Positions 63,342 to 64,000 of a stretch of 64,000 nucleotides of DNA are shown here, piece by piece. The stretch comes from Chryseobacterium sp. 6424 (GTDB lineage: Bacteria; Bacteroidota; Bacteroidia; Flavobacteriales; Weeksellaceae). The stretch is from assembly GCF_003692615.1 (NCBI RefSeq), contig NZ_CP023540.1:2170001-2234000 (forward strand). The letters are read 5' to 3'. Made by a program: the position numbers and the translations under genes. The notes below the pieces were generated by a model that had not been told where the DNA came from, ran no database searches, and saw only the letters and a program-made list of their open reading frames with translations. Numbering within the stretch: position 1 is the stretch's first letter; every line of letters begins with the position of its first letter.

Positions 63342-64000
63342 CTATCTTTTTGAGATATGATGGTAAGCCAACATTTTATAATAAAGTTTCGCCGCAAGGA
63401 AAGCACTTGGCTTGGCCATTGGCGAATCCATCAGTTCTACGATATCGAAGGCCACCACATTGCATTTTTCGAAAACTTTTTTCAGGAGTTCCAGCGTTGG
63501 ATACCATTGCAGGCCGCCCGGTTCCGGTGTTCCGGTGGATGGCGCGATTGATGGGTCGAACGCATCAAGATCGATGGTGATGTACACATTCCCAGACACT
63601 TTTGCCAGCACATCATCGATCCAGTTTGGGTTAGTCGCGATTTCATGCGCCCAAAAGCATTGCTCTTCATTCACATGTTCCATTTCCTCGGCATCCATAG
63701 AACGTATTCCGACCTGAACGAGATTGTGTTTTTTGCTGGCTTCATAAACCGCACAGGCATGATTTGAAGTTGATCCGTGGAATTCAGGTCTTAAATCGGT
63801 GTGAGCATCAAGCTGAAGAACAGTTAAGTTCTCATATTTTTCACCCACAGCACGAATCGAACCGATGGAAACTGAATGCTCACCACCGAAAAGCGTGAAA
63901 AGTTTGTCCTCATGCTTCAAAAGTTCTTTGGTTTTTTGGTAAACCGCTTCCGTCATCGCTTCCGGCGTGGAGTTTTCGGAAACTTCGCCTGCCAGATAAA
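63342..64000 (-). CDS. speB: Agmatinase/arginase family ureohydrolase, 5' end cut by window edge
   Basis: The minus-strand frame runs open from the window edge (YLAGEVSENSTPEA before the first internal Met) to a stop at 63342, so about 219 residues are present and the N-terminus is missing. Binuclear manganese ligands are visible: GGEHSVSIG (His), LDAHTDLR (Asp, His, Asp) and DLDAFDPS (two Asp). Agmatinase splits agmatine to putrescine and urea. The family is certain; agmatinase rather than arginase is inferred from the sequence type. Confidence 0.9.
   Translation of the reverse strand, partial: YLAGEVSENSTPEAMTEAVYQKTKELLKHEDKLFTLFGGEHSVSIGSIRAVGEKYENLTVLQLDAHTDLRPEFHGSTSNHACAVYEASKKHNLVQVGIRSMDAEEMEHVNEEQCFWAHEIATNPNWIDDVLAKVSGNVYITIDLDAFDPSIAPSTGTPEPGGLQWYPTLELLKKVFEKCNVVAFDIVELMDSPMAKPSAFLAAKLYYKMLAYHHISKR

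Overview
The window looks like a chromosomal segment of a Flavobacteriia bacterium, most likely Weeksellaceae (Chryseobacterium, Kaistella or Epilithonimonas type). Three things support this. It carries a 2354-codon sprA (type IX secretion), an Mrp protein of the Bacteroidota type and a DUF3467 gene behind rpoC. Its promoters fit the Bacteroidota form (TTG or TTTG, 17-22 nt, TAnnTTTG), and no Shine-Dalgarno sequences are apparent. Its intergenic DNA is rich in hairpins and AT-rich short repeats. The genus is inference.

Layout. 1-4.8 kb (minus): a probable transcription unit running from a polytopic membrane protein through aroC, a single-cysteine thioredoxin-like protein and a TlpA-like thioredoxin to a cut DUF1232 gene, preceded by a glycine-zipper lipoprotein and tRNA-Cys. 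5.1-7.5 kb (plus): an LLM flavin oxidoreductase and ribB with a degenerate GTP cyclohydrolase II tail. 7.6-11.6 kb: an accessory pocket of poorly known genes (an HTH/helical-repeat protein, two membrane proteins, a small protein, a uracil-DNA-glycosylase-fold protein) and a long intergenic stretch with a candidate short RNA. 11.6-29.2 kb (minus): the large translation/transcription cluster rpsU - xerC-like - hpf - tRNA-Thr/Tyr/Gly/Thr - tuf - tRNA-Trp - secE - nusG - rplK - rplA - rplJ - rplL - [secreted protein gene] - rpoB - rpoC - DUF3467. 29.3-32.5 kb (plus): an AddA/RecB-type helicase-nuclease. 32.5-43.7 kb (minus): ferritin with two DUF3857/transglutaminase-like proteins, two exported proteins, malQ, cysS and folE. 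43.8-51.5 kb (minus): ruvA-sprA. 51.5-61.3 kb (minus): DUF1810, malic enzyme, a BadF-type sugar kinase, mrp with a NifU-like scaffold gene, two transporters, two BON-domain proteins and alkB. 61.4-63.2 kb (plus): an exported CocE/NonD hydrolase. The right edge cuts an agmatinase/arginase gene (minus).

What stands out. Two promoters 2.3 kb apart in the accessory pocket share one exact geometry, TGTACA-N4-TGTACA-N22-TAnnTTTG. One drives the HTH/helical-repeat gene. The other drives a roughly 60-nt transcript that would end at an 11-bp terminator hairpin and that contains no ORF longer than three codons. This looks like a small two-member regulon (regulator plus sRNA) that I do not recognise. 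Separately, rpoB has a leader of about 320 nt containing a terminator-like hairpin and a 10-bp long-range inverted repeat, and it is split from rplL by a secreted-protein gene with its own promoter. Several start codons were moved downstream because a terminator or promoter covers the longest-ORF start.
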